This document shows, in pieces, positions 21,463 through 32,657 of a stretch of DNA of 64,000 nt. Numbering within the stretch: the first letter of the stretch is position 1; the number at the start of each line of letters is the position of its first letter. The notes beneath the pieces are model-generated. The model made no database searches. It had not been told where the DNA came from and saw only the letters and a program-made list of their open reading frames with translations. Both the position numbers and the translations under genes were made by a program. This stretch comes from Thermothielavioides terrestris NRRL 8126 (taxonomy: Eukaryota > Ascomycota > Sordariomycetes > Sordariales > Chaetomiaceae), in NCBI RefSeq assembly GCF_000226115.1, contig NC_016460.1, positions 496,001 to 560,000 of the forward strand. Reading direction: 5' to 3'.

Positions 21463-22824
21463 GATGATGAACAAAGGGAATAACCAAGCTACTGTCAAAA
21501 AAACAATGGCGAGCGATTCCGCCGCAAATCTCTTGACCCTGCCAAGGAAGATATCCCCTTATCTGGAACGCGGGTGGGTCAGGAATGTGGGCTGGCCGCG
21601 CGGCACTGCCTCGCTAGCTTGGGTGGTTAACGTCAACGGGCAGGCATGATTGGTTCATCGCATGACCTCCAACTCTCTTTCAACGTCAGCGCTCCCTTTT
21701 CCCATCAACACCGGAACTATACATCCCCGTTTCCCCTCAACACTGGGACTATTTTCCAATAGTAAGTGTTGGGGCACAGCTGTGGCGGATGCAATTGCCA
21801 TTGAACCAAATTTTACCACGAGCTTCCGTTGCCTTCCTGAGAATGTGGCCTGGAGGAGCAGTCCTGACTCCTGACCAAGCTCGTCTCAACCCGCCCCCAG
21901 GTGAGCCTCCGGATTGCAAGGTACACGCTCCAGTCTCAGCACCTACTCGAGCTTCATCCCAGCATAGTCAGGAGGCATTGATATGCATGTACTGGTTGGG
22001 ATAGCCCGTCACTCGGGTAATTGACGGTCCTGGGTTACGGTTCCCAGACACGCCTCCATGAAAAGAAAAGCACCACCTACCGGGCTCCTCAGCCTGGGTC
22101 TAATTATCCACGCACCATAAATGCTCTTGGTTCCTATAACTCTTCTGATCTGCTCGGAGAAGAACCGTCTGGCGACATTTGCCCCTAGCGGCCATTCAAG
22201 ATGCCATGGCGAGCGGGGAAGAGTATTCCAGGTCGACTCGCTTGGGCAGCAGCTGTCTCTCCTCCTCTTCGGTCGACCTACTGCCTTTGAGCGCCCGAGT
22301 TGTGGCCTGCGGTTGTCATTTCTGAATAGCCTGTGTGTTGTGGGCATCTGTGATGCGCGAACTCGGGCAGGTTGTGATTGTCGGCAGACACAACGCCGTT
22401 GTTCGGAATGTTGGGACAGGCAGATGCTAGACTCGCGTGGGCAGGACAAGGAGTCAGTGTGGGTGCTGAATTCGCCTGCGCGTAAGCAAGAATTACCATG
22501 GCTACTTCCATGCCTCGATCGGGGCCAAGTACCACGAGAAATGGGATGAGGTCTCCTACCAGCGTTGGTGTTCTCGGTAGCAGAGGCAATAGCAATGTTT
22601 GGGTCGGACGGTGCATGTTTTGTTTTCTTTGGCGGTACTCATGCTGTAAACGGCCTTCATCGACCCTCCATTGGGATGTAGTTCGCATACTGCGGGTTGA
22701 TCGTAAACAGCAGGCATGAGAAGGGAGGGTGCAACAGGAAGCGGAGGGTGGCCGCGAGCACTGGGAGGAATGTGGAAGTTGAACAGGCACAAAAGGCGAT
22801 CGAAAAAAAAAAAAAAGAAAAAAT
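21463..22824. other. Intergenic, no gene seen
   Basis: Short overlapping frames only, none with coding bias. A 14-nt A run at 22803-22816 precedes RNA element copy 2. Confidence 0.55.
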
Positions 22825-22965
22825 GGATGCGCTTGAACCCGAAGTCGAACCTTGGGTGTGGGCGGCCAGTGGCTGATAGGGTAAAGCTACCCGCGAGGGA
22901 TTGGGGGACTCTCAGGTATAATTTGAGACAACCGCACGCGTCAACCACCTACCGCTGCGCCATCC
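22825..22965 (-). ncRNA. tRNA-like pol III element, copy 2
   Basis: A 141-nt minus-strand unit in tandem with copy 3 (start-to-start spacing 227 nt). It has the same termini, box A-like TGGCGCAGCGG, box B core GTTCGAC and internal hairpins (GGGTA..TACCC; TCTCA..TGAGA). The box B hairpin carries changes relative to copy 3. T runs follow on the minus strand. A CTATAGCCC (plus strand) TATA-like element lies about 40 nt upstream of the RNA 5' end. Confidence 0.55.
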
Positions 22966-23051
22966 TGATGTGTGTTGAATTTGGGCTTTGGCAACTAAGA
23001 CTATAGCCCTGTAGCAACAAAGCGGTCAGATAAAAAAACACTAAAAAAATT

Positions 23052-23192
23052 GGATGCGCTTGAACCCCGAGTCGAACTCGGGGTGTGGGCGGCCAGTGGC
23101 TGATAGGGTAAAGCTACCCGCGAGGGATTGGGGGACTCTCAGGTATAATTTGAGACAACCGCACGCGTCAACCACCTACCGCTGCGCCATCC
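23052..23192 (-). ncRNA. tRNA-like pol III element, copy 3 (best-folding copy)
   Basis: A 141-nt minus-strand unit with the most regular structure: a perfect 7-bp hairpin CCCCGAG-TTCGA-CTCGGGG around box B, a GGGTA-GCTT-TACCC hairpin, and terminal pairing GGATG/CATCC with an adjacent CGC/GCG. Box A and box B are about 100 nt apart, as in a tRNA with a long intron. A TTTTTTTAGTG run follows the 3' end. A TATA-like element (CTATAGCCC on the plus strand) sits about 40 nt before the 5' end in all three copies. Confidence 0.6.
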
Positions 23193-24095
23193 TGATTTTG
23201 TGTTGAATTCACACTTCCGCAACCGAGTCTATAGCCCTCCAGCGCCGCTTGCCGGTCTTCCTGTTCCATCCGAACCAGTCATTGCCATGCAGCGCAACTG
23301 CCCGCCGCACTTCCCACCCTACTTTGGTAGGTTATTTTTTTCAGCGATTCTCTCGCAGGCTTCTCCCTCTTGACTGTTCTTTGCTGCTCTTTGCTCGAGA
23401 GTGGTTCCCATTCCCTCCAGCGCAACTAACCACCTACTCCCACCCAACTGTGGTAAGTGTTTTCCATTGCTTAGCGGTCACATTTTCGCCGAGTTCTCCC
23501 TCTTGACTGTCCTTTGCTGCTTGTTTTGCAAGAAGATTTATGGCAGCCAAGGCGTCGCGGACTTGGGAACTCATTGGCAACGAAGTCGTTGCCGAGATTC
23601 CCCAACCACCACGGCTCCCCAATCTTGCCACACCTCCCCCGTCGCGCTCCCCGTAGCCACTGTCGGCTACATTCTCAGATACCGATCTCGAAGCATCGAA
23701 GGTAACATCTCAAAAATTTTTGCCTTCATATCCATTGAAGAAAACATCACTAGCTTCCTCCACATCTCTGTTCTTCCACCTTTTCAACCACCTGGTTTCG
23801 TTTCCTAAACCAGGGCCAATCATTCCAGATTTTGCCTTCTCTCTCTTTCTCGCATACCAAGCCGAAGGCTCTCCTCATATCCCATTGAAGAAATCGTCGC
23901 TGGTTCCCTTCGGTTTTCTGGTAATATTTTTGCTCTTCGGTTTTCTCCATCTGCACTTATTTCCCATACCAGGGCGAAAAACTCGAATTACGATCTTCCC
24001 AATTCTCTCATATACTGAGCCAGATTCTAATCCATCTCACTTCGCAGACACCATACATTTTCCTTACCCGAAAACAAATTCTCGACCAACCCGCG
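23193..24095. other. Intergenic; duplicated flank, CT-rich promoter
   Basis: It starts with the flank shared with 13812-13960. A second local duplication repeats TTCTCCCTCTTGACTGT..TTTGCTGC at about 23360 and 23495. The remainder is C/T-rich and is the probable promoter and leader of the 230-residue protein. Confidence 0.55.
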
Positions 24096-24788
24096 ATGGC
24101 TTCACAAACCAGGACATTGAAGCAAGTTCTGGACAGCCTTTCGGGGCTGCGCCTCCCGTCTGGCCGACTTTTCGAAAGGGATGGCGATTCTCTCCTCGTT
24201 GCGCGCCGCATGCTAAGACTTCCCGGCGCCGGCGATCCATACCAGTTTCTGGACAAAGTTGTGGTCCACGACAAGTGTCTCGAGCTGATGGAGAACTGCC
24301 ACATCCAACGAGACTTGATGTACAATAGCGGGCGCATGGAGGATGTGTTCTGGGAGCGCGTCCAAGCCAGCACGTCCTGGGCCGGGCAGGTTCCCCGACA
24401 CATCATCCGCACTTTGGCTCTCAAGTTGACCCAGGCCGCTTGGGCGCACCACAAGAATCCCAAGAGCGACATCACGGGCGAGCCGAACGGGTACTGCAAG
24501 CTCGCCATCGCCGCCCTCCGCTTCGCCAACGACATCTTCGTGTACGAAGACTTCCTGTGGGAGGACGAAGGGGACCCCGCGCGCCTCAACTTCCAGGAAT
24601 TCAGGGGGCCTGTCTACCTGCCTAACGGCCGGCTGCACGTCGACAGCGACGGGAAGGCCTACACGCAGCCGGTATTCCCTCTCGCCAGCCTCCGCCATCG
24701 CCCGGGTCTGCGCCCGCGCGGATTGAGCTCCAACTACAGGCTGACGAGCGAGGATCCCGAATGGTTCGAGTCTCTCAGGCGCGTTTGA
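24096..24788 (+). CDS. Hypothetical protein, 230 residues
   Basis: An intronless ORF with good C/G-ending codon bias from about 24100 to 24780. It begins MASQTRTLKQVLDSL. The protein is soluble, with no signal peptide, membrane helix or recognisable catalytic motif. A central helical region (HIIRTLALKLTQAAWAHHKN) is followed by an aromatic and acidic part (FVYEDFLWEDEGD) and an Arg-rich end. Its place beside repeat-rich, gene-poor DNA suggests a lineage-specific gene. No function is proposed. Confidence 0.68.
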   Translation: MASQTRTLKQVLDSLSGLRLPSGRLFERDGDSLLVARRMLRLPGAGDPYQFLDKVVVHDKCLELMENCHIQRDLMYNSGRMEDVFWERVQASTSWAGQVPRHIIRTLALKLTQAAWAHHKNPKSDITGEPNGYCKLAIAALRFANDIFVYEDFLWEDEGDPARLNFQEFRGPVYLPNGRLHVDSDGKAYTQPVFPLASLRHRPGLRPRGLSSNYRLTSEDPEWFESLRRV

Positions 24789-25977
24789 CGGCTCCAAGGG
24801 ACCAGCGACCGAGCAAAGCACGAGCGTCAAGTACCGGGCCTGTGCAGCCACAGAGATGTCCGGCACAAGGAGGCAGTCCACACCCGCCGGGATTGAGACG
24901 AAGTGGTATGTCTTGGAACCAATTAACCTCCGTGACGTCCTTCGGATTCTGAGGCGCTGACACATATAGGAGAACAGGAACTGCGTGGGAACGATGGAAT
25001 TTGGGGAGTGCGAACATGGTGGACTGCTGGATTTGGGAGTCTGATAAATGCGGGATTGTATTCAAAGACGGATGTGATACCCGAGGGCTGAAGGAAAAGT
25101 CGGTATTTTCGCAGCCCTCTCTTCTGTTCCTTCAGCCCTTGGGTACTGATACTGTGCAAGGGAGAGGTGTTGAAAGGTCATGCGCATGATCACTTGACCT
25201 GAGGGCACTTGGTACTTGTTGGCCTGTTTCATGGGCTCTGAGGGAAGGAGCATGGACCACCAGAGAGGGAAGGTGAGGCTTGCGAAGGCGCTTAGGAGCA
25301 CTGGGCATCGCGCCCAAACTGAAATACAGCAACGCACTTCCAAGTTCCACCATTTTCAGCTCCCACATGCTCCAGGTTGGAAGGCACGGTGCACGGCATG
25401 GGTATGGGGTATTCTCGGGCAGTCTGAGCTTTGAAGCTCGGCCACTCAAGTAACCCACCCACCACCACCAACCCTCACACTCAACTCGCACAACAGATCG
25501 GGCGGCCTCCAATCGGCCCGCATTGATGCCCAGCGGCTTACCCCCCATCTTCAGCTTGTATATCCTTTCCTTACCTATCTTACACTAGTGCACCTGCTCA
25601 GCACCCCTTACACGCCCAATCAGGTGTATTGTCGTGCCCGCAGCTGTTCGGCCCAAGGTCCCTTCGAGTGGCCCGCAAGATGGGAGCGACCAATCTCCGC
25701 CTTGATGGCGTATGCATGCTTCATGCGAGGCGTTCCGAGCCGGGCCGGGCTGAGCAAAAGTGCCAAACGCGGTGCGACGAGGGTCGGCCCAATGACTAAG
25801 GTATTTATTCGGTTAGCCCGCTCAAGTCCGGCGAATGCTGGGTCATGAAGAGGGGTCCGCGAACGTGGCTCCTTGTTGGAACTGGCCCTCGAACCCCACT
25901 ACACTAGAGCAGCGGATCACGGATCACGGATCTACCGAGACTGACGGACCGAGACGCACGTCCTTTCCGCGGCGGAG
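24789..25977. other. Gene-poor region before the NLR gene
   Basis: No coding region with support is seen. Short direct repeats such as GGATCACGGATCACGGATC (about 25914-25932) occur near the NLR start. Confidence 0.5.
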
Positions 25978-28900
25978 ATGCCACAATTCCTCCGCCTGCG
26001 GCGGAAAGTCGCGACAACTGGATCGGCGGCTCAGCAAAGCCAGCCAGAGTCATCACCCGCTGCGGCCTCGTCTTCGAAGGCTTTCCCCTCAGGCATTAAG
26101 CCTCTTTGCAGCCCGGCAGGCGCCATCGTCGAGTGCGTACGTCTTTGTTCCTCTATGACGCCTCGCTGATCATTCCTATCCAGCATCGTCTTTGTCCACG
26201 GCCTGAATGGCGATCGCGAGAAGACATGGACCGCCAGCGGCGCGCCCGAGCCGTGGCCCAAGGCCCTTCTCCCGTCCGAGCTCCCGATGGCGCGCATCCT
26301 CACATTCGGATACGATGCAAACGTGACGGACTTGGGGGGCATGGTGTCGGAGAATCGGATTGGCGACCATGCGTGGAATCTTCTGACGTCTCTCGTGTCG
26401 TACCGAGATAGGGATGATACGGTAGGTGCGAGCGGCCGCGTAGACTCGGTACGTTCGACACTGATAAGGGGAGTAGAATGAACGGCCGATCATATTTGTC
26501 TGCCACAGCCTAGGGGGTCTGGTTTGCGAGGATGTACGTCTTCTTGGGTTCCCAGGCCACCGCAATCACTAACTCTCTCCTCAGGCACTGTCCACATCCA
26601 AACAGCGACCGGAACCACACCACAGCGTTTTCCGGTTGACCCGCGGCATCGCGTTTCTCGGGACACCGCACCACGGGTCAGGGCTGGCACGATGGGCCGA
26701 GCGGCTGTCGCGATTCATCGGGATCATCAAGCAGACGAACGTACAAATCGTTGAGGTGCTCAACCGCGACTCAGAGGTGCTCGCGCGGATCCAGGACAGT
26801 TTCCACACCATGGTCCAAGCGCGTGACAGGGAGGGCCAGAGGATCGAGATCAGCTGCTTTTTCGAGGAGCTGCCTCTGCCAGGCATCGGCCAGGTGAGTG
26901 TGCTGGCGTGACTCTCCACGGCGCGTGGTCTTTTTCTGACGGGCTTGGGCAGGTTGTGCCGCCGGAGTCAGCGAAACTGCCTGGGTATATTCCAATCGGG
27001 ATCCACAGCGACCACATGGGCATGACCAAATTCGCCAGCGCGGATGACCCGGGGTTTCAGGCAGTTTGCGGAGAGCTTCGTCGGTGGATTAAGCAGCTTG
27101 GCAAGGCTGGAGCACCAGGCGGAAATCTACTCCCTCCTGAATCTGGCAGCGCATCCAAGGATGGTGACCGCGGAGCGGGCGAGCTGCATGGGCAAGATGG
27201 GCTTCAGAGCGATGCCGCAATGTGTAAGTAGAACGTACGCTGCTGTCTAGACCGGACTAATGAGAGTAGTCCTCGTGCCATACACCTGCAATCCCGACTT
27301 CGTCGAGCGCTCCGATATCCTCGAAAAGCTCAAGGACCAACTCGGCCACAGGCAGCGGCCGAGCAAGTTCCACTTGAGAGCCGCACTGTACGGCTTGGGA
27401 GGCATCGGGTAAGCGGGGCTGCCCTATTCTCGTCGGCTGCGCTAATATTATATAGGAAAACGCAAATCGCACTGGCATACGCGTACTGGCTGCAAGAGGA
27501 GTGTCCAGATGTATCGGTCTTCTGGGTCCACGCGAGTAGCGAAGAACGGTTCCGTCAGTCATACGCATCGATTGCACAAGAATGCCACGTCCCTGGCTAC
27601 GACGATCCCAAGGCGGACGTGCTGCCACTGCTGAAGAGATGGCTGGAGAGGAAGGATCGCGGCAGGTGGCTGATGGTGATCGACAATGCGGATGATACGC
27701 AGCTCATCAGCGGGCCGGGAGGGCTTATGCAGCACGTTCCCGAATGCGCGCACGGGTCTGTTCTCGTGACGACGAGGAACAAGCAGGCAGGCTCGAGGCT
27801 CACAAGGAGCGGCCGACTCATTGAGGTCAAGGAAATGGACGACAGCGAGTCGAAAGAGCTACTCGAGAAGAAGCTCGAGGAGCACACAATCGATCCCGAC
27901 GACTTGTCTACACTTGCAGCTCGGCTGGAGCACCTGCCGCTCGCACTGGTCCAGGCGGCTGCTTTTATGCAGGAGAAGTCGGTGCCGATCAGTGGGTATC
28001 TCGAGCTGCTGGAGAAGAGCGACCAAAACCTCGTGGATCTGCTTAGCCAGGACTTTGAGACCGTCGGACGAGACTCGGAGACGCCTCGGGCAGTGACAGA
28101 GACGTGGATTCTGTCGTTTGATCAGATTCAGCGGCGGAACCCCTTCGCGGCTGACCTTCTCTCCATCATGGGCCTCCTGGACCGGCACGCCATTCCGTTG
28201 GAGTTCCTATCCAGCTATAGCAGCCACCAGACAGAGCAGCAGGCAACGGGAGAAGTACAGCTCACGGAGGCCCTGGGGCTTCTGAAGGCGTTTTCTTTCG
28301 TGGTACAGAAGAGGGACCATGGTTTGGACATGCACCGGCTCGTGCAGTTGGTGACGCGGAAGTGGCTTGTCCAGAAGGGCAGGATGAGGCACTTTGCCGG
28401 GCAGGCACTGTTGACAGTGTCGCGCTGCTACCCATTCTGGTCATTTAAGAATTGGGCAGTGTGTAGCGCATACCTCGCGCACGCATATGCTGTGCTTGGC
28501 CGGGAAGGCACCGGTTCGAGGGACGAGAAACTCGGGAAGGCGCATCTTCTGGACCGTGTTGCGGCATTCCTCCTTTCCCGAGGTACGCTCGAAAGTGCTA
28601 CGACGTTCCAGGTTGAGGCTGTTGAGCTACTCAAGGAAGTCCTTGGGGCCGATCATCTCGATACGCTGAATAGCATGTTGAAACTGGGGTCAACCTATTT
28701 GACCCAGGTCCAGGTGGAGGAAGGCAAGATCATGTGGGTGCAGGTGACGGAGACTATCAAGATGATGCTCGGGGCCGATCATTCCGATACACTAAGCAAC
28801 ATGGCGAACCTGGCGCCGACGTGCTGGAAGTTGGGCCGGTTGGAGGAGGCTGAGAAGCTGCTTATACAGGTGATGGAGAATTTCAAGACGAAGCTTGGGG

Positions 28901-29655
28901 CCGATCATTTCATGACGCTAACTAGCATGGCGAAGCTGGCGTCAACATACCGGGAACAGGGACGATGGGAGGAGGCCGAGAAGCTGGATTTGCAGGTGAT
29001 GGAGACTTGCAAGACGAAGCTCGTGGCCGATGATCTCGATATGCTGAATAGCATTGGGTATCTGGCGTACCTGTACCTGGGCCAGGTCTCGACGGAGGAT
29101 ACCAAGAAGCTTATTGTGCAGTGGTTCGAGATCCCGGAGACGAAGCTCGGGGCCGATCATCCCAACCTACTAACCAGCATTGAGAACCTGAGGTCGACAG
29201 CGTACCGGAGGCAGGGACGGTGGGAGGAGGAGGCCAGGAAGCTGCTTGGACAGCTGATAGAGACTTTCAAGACGAAGTTCGGGGCCGATCATCCTACCAC
29301 ACTAACCAGCATTGAGAACCTGGGGTCGATGCACCAGAAGCAGGGACGGTGGGTGGAGGCGGTCGAGAAACTGCTTGAACAGTTGGTGGGGATTCTCAAG
29401 ATTCCGAAGCTCGGGGCCGATCATCCTAGCACACTAACCAGCATTGAGAACCTGGGGTCGATGCACCAGAAGCAGGGACGGTGGGAGGAGGAGGCCGAGA
29501 AACTGCTTGGACAGTTGGTGGAGACTCTCAAGATTCCGAAGCTCGGGGCCGATCATCCTAGCGCACAGGCCAGCAGCGAGCCTGCTGTCGACGTACTTGG
29601 GCCACCTGCAGGGCCGGTTGGGAGAAGCGTAGGAACTTCAAGCGAAGGAACCTGA
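25978..29655 (+). CDS. Fungal NLR: SesB-type lipase, NB-ARC, TPR repeats
   Basis: The model is join(25978..26132, 26184..26421, 26477..26533, 26585..26893, 26953..27223, 27270..27408, 27456..29655), 1,122 residues. All introns are GT-AG, 46-59 nt. The N-terminal alpha/beta-hydrolase has IVFVHGLNGD near residue 53, the nucleophile in CHSLGG (Ser about 142), and a DHMGMTKF histidine near 273. The NB-ARC domain has the P-loop GLGGIGKT (about 385-392, split by the last intron), the Walker B-like RWLMVIDNADD and TTRN. The C-terminal part (about residue 775 on) has TPR repeats of about 42-44 residues, each with a GADHPxTLTS signature. SesB-NB-ARC proteins belong to the fungal NLR repertoire linked to allorecognition and cell death; the role here is inferred. 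The C-terminus appears truncated by a frameshift. Confidence 0.85.
28640..29575 (+). repeat. Tandem TPR-coding repeats, about 126-132 bp per unit
   Basis: The anchor GGGGCCGATCAT recurs at about 28645, 28769, 28890, 29149, 29280, 29413 and 29545, and a diverged copy lies near 29020. The last three or four units are nearly identical over more than 100 bp, including GAACCTGGGGTCGATGCACC. Earlier units are more diverged, which suggests recent duplication or gene conversion at the 3' end. Confidence 0.85.
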
Positions 29656-29899
29656 AATGTGTGCGAAGAAGCTAGGTCAAAGGCACCCTGAAACGCCGCT
29701 CGGCATGGAGGATCTCAGCATAACGGATCTCGCCTTGATTTGGAAGTGCATGGGTCGTTGCGAAGACGCTCTTCGCCTACTCGCAACTTGCCTTGATCTC
29801 CGGCAACAGGCATTGGGCGTAGGCCATCCACACACAGCGTCGACGCTGTCAACTCCGAAGGCGTGGCGGGAGGAGAACGAACAACTACTAGTAGAGTAG
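29577..29899 (+). pseudogene. Out-of-frame remnant of the NLR's C-terminal TPRs
   Basis: After about 29570 the TPR sense continues in another frame: LSTYLGHLQGRLGEA, then TAG at 29630-29632, then ELQAKEPEMCAKKLGQRHPE and WKCMGRCEDALRLLATCLDLRQ, up to the stop at 29899. Compared with upstream repeats there is a net 2-nt loss between about 29569 and 29595. Two lesions are therefore needed to explain the break. It is real decay unless the assembly is wrong. Confidence 0.65.
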
Positions 29900-32657
29900 G
29901 TAGTCTCGATTGTTGTAGTCTAAAACGCGTCAGTTAATTCTGTGGATCTCTGCAGTTTATTTTATCTTGCAGTCATGGTTTGCGCCAGTGGCATGACAAT
30001 GCCCGTGTCCCTGTCGTGTGGCATGAAGGCTTTTGCTTATTCTTCTTGTTCCCGGCTTAGCTCAGGAGGGCAGTGACGCGCTGTGCTGGACTGTGTTGAA
30101 CAATGGACAGTGGGAGCAAGCAGGGCTCAAGACAACGGAAAGAGTAAGAAGCAGAAGCCGATTTCGCTCGTGGCTGTAGGAAAATTGCAAACAACTGCTT
30201 TTACATATATCCCCTCGGCCTATGGTCACGGCTCCTGCCCGTGTCCATCGGACGTAGTTTGCCAAAGATCAGACTGCCTTAGCATGCTATTATTCGTTTC
30301 CTCGGAGCTTTTCGCTGCAGGGTGCCACAGGAATAGAGCATAGCCATTTTTAGTTTTATATGCTGACTGTTCTCGGCTCTTCAAGCTGGCGTCGCCAAGT
30401 ACTGATCTCTCGCATTGACGCTTGTGGCATCGGGAGTCGTGCGCTTGTGGTCTCGGCACATTTCTGGAAATGTCACGGCTCAAGTATCCGCTTGCAATTC
30501 GATCGTGCCGAACCAAACCGCCCCAAAGCTGAGCACGGAAATCCGCGAAGCCAGGCAGTTGTCAACATTTTGGGACACCCAGCCAACCCCAAAGGTCGAG
30601 CTACATGACTGGATATAGTAATAAACATACATTGCGCTTAGGCTCGGCAACTCAACTCTTCCCCCGAGCACTTGCGAGCATCTACCCGGAGTTGACCACA
30701 CCGAGAAGCTACTAAGTGACCGGGCTTAAGTAACCGGTCTAGCTTTCAGTCAAGCTAGTATCTTTTTCGCATTGTCTTAGCACGTCTTGTGTTCGTTGTA
30801 TCGCATACCGCGCCCGATTTGACAGCCAGTTACTCTGCATCTTACGCCAAATAGTCCGAGGCGACGATTAAGGCAGCGGGGCAGGCGCAAGAAGTCTCCT
30901 TGGCAAAGGCTTCAAGCCCCTGATTTAGCAGGGATATACACAAGACATTGGGAATCTACGGCATCTGCAACGATCCACCAGAGCCATAGTAGTACGAAGC
31001 TATCGTGCGCTTCGTATAGCACTCTGCAAGTGCCCTCTTCCTGCAAGGAACGTGGTGATATCTGTGGATTCTTTCCACTAGAGGACTCTGGTCTTTCGTT
31101 TGTCGTTGGGATAAACTTGCCAAGACCGGGCTCCAAGCTGCGCCACAAGGCGAGGCCCTGGGCCCCACTTTCGGCAGAATCCAACCTCAATCCCTGTCAT
31201 GACTGAAATTCTCTTCGCGACTCCGCGACTTAGCTGGCCCGAAGTCATTGACTTGGGCAAATCTTCCAGCTAAATTACCTTCACCGCGCAGATGAGACAA
31301 GCAAGGAAGCGAGTTGGATAGTAGCAGAAGCCACCAACATCCGGGTGCAATCAGAAATCCTGTCGGATCCTTCGCCTTCGCCTCGTAGCAGAATGGCGCC
31401 GCCACACACCAACCAATGTTCATCTTTCCTCAGGCTGCCATGAGCACATTCATGATTCACCTCTTCCGCTACTCCAGTGGTGTCTTTTCGGGATGTAGCA
31501 TCCGCAGCAACACAGGCGCCAAGTCATGCTCAATTAGGCTCGGCATCCTCTTTTGCGCCTAACCGCCGGATCACCTCGTGATTCTGCTCGTTGGAGCATA
31601 ACGCAATGATCTTGCGCTTTGGTCTTGACTATTGGCCTTCAATCTATAATCGCGAAAACCATGGTCGGAGGAAATGGTGCAAAGGGTGTTACGAGCGGGA
31701 AGTGATCCACGCCGTGCTCAGGTTTTTGCCGAAGACGTTATCACACTTATCACCACGCATCTTGGAAAATCCATTCGCACTGAAGTCCAAGGTGTTGAAT
31801 TCAGCCCGGGGACATGCGGCGGGCTTCCACAGGACTGGAAGGCTGGAAACGACACATGCCAGCATGCCAAGCGCCATCGCGAGAAACGTGCAGAGGTAAA
31901 CTTCCTACCTTCCTCATTTGGCAACCCCTGTCGGGGCTTTCGCGTCGATTAGCGGCTTGGCGTGCCCACAGGTCGGCCGAGTCTCAAACTGCCAAGCAGC
32001 CCGCAACGCGCGTTATCTGTGCCGCCGCTCCTCCGTTGAAGCACTTGTTTGCTACCTACCTCCATGTAACCAATGCCAAGCAGCTGTCGCTGTGCTTCCC
32101 GACGATTGCTGTCTGGAACACCGGGGGGGTTCTGTTATTCTGTTTGCCTGTGCGACCGACCCGACAGATGACAGCCCGCCCGGGCTGACGCCGGGCTGCT
32201 GACATTCGAGCCTCATTGATGCCCCGCAATTCGCGATCACGTCAGAGCAACCTGGAAGCAGCTGAGAATACCTTCCCAAAACTGGAATCTCAACGGCCAA
32301 CCACAGCAGCTCGCCACCCTGCACGCCGCCCCATTGCCCGTTATCAGATGCCATGCTCCCAAGGCTTGGCGGTGCGGACAGCACGGGCAAAGGAACCCAA
32401 AATGTCGGGGAGGATCAGCCTGGTCCCTGCCGGGTCTGCATACCAATTGCAAGGCGAGGGGGGGGTGGTTGGATTTCCCCATTGAAACACCGGGAGAGAG
32501 CCCGATGGTAGCCTTCTCAACGCCTGCGTGCGTGTCGTATATGACTGCCAAGTCCTCCCCCGCAGCCTGCCCTTGCGGCTCTCATGCTTGACTTTCTCTT
32601 CGTCGAGCGCGTCGAGTTTCGGACCCAGACCAGCTCAGACAGACTCGGTAGCCCACC
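29900..32657. other. 2.7-kb gene-free stretch
   Basis: Only short frames with no codon bias are seen. The region is not AT-rich, so strong RIP is not evident. The final part is the promoter of the permease gene. Confidence 0.5.

Noticed and set aside
31591..31952. Overlapping 90-100-codon frames in the gap after the NLR gene
   Set aside because: No bias, domain or splice partners.
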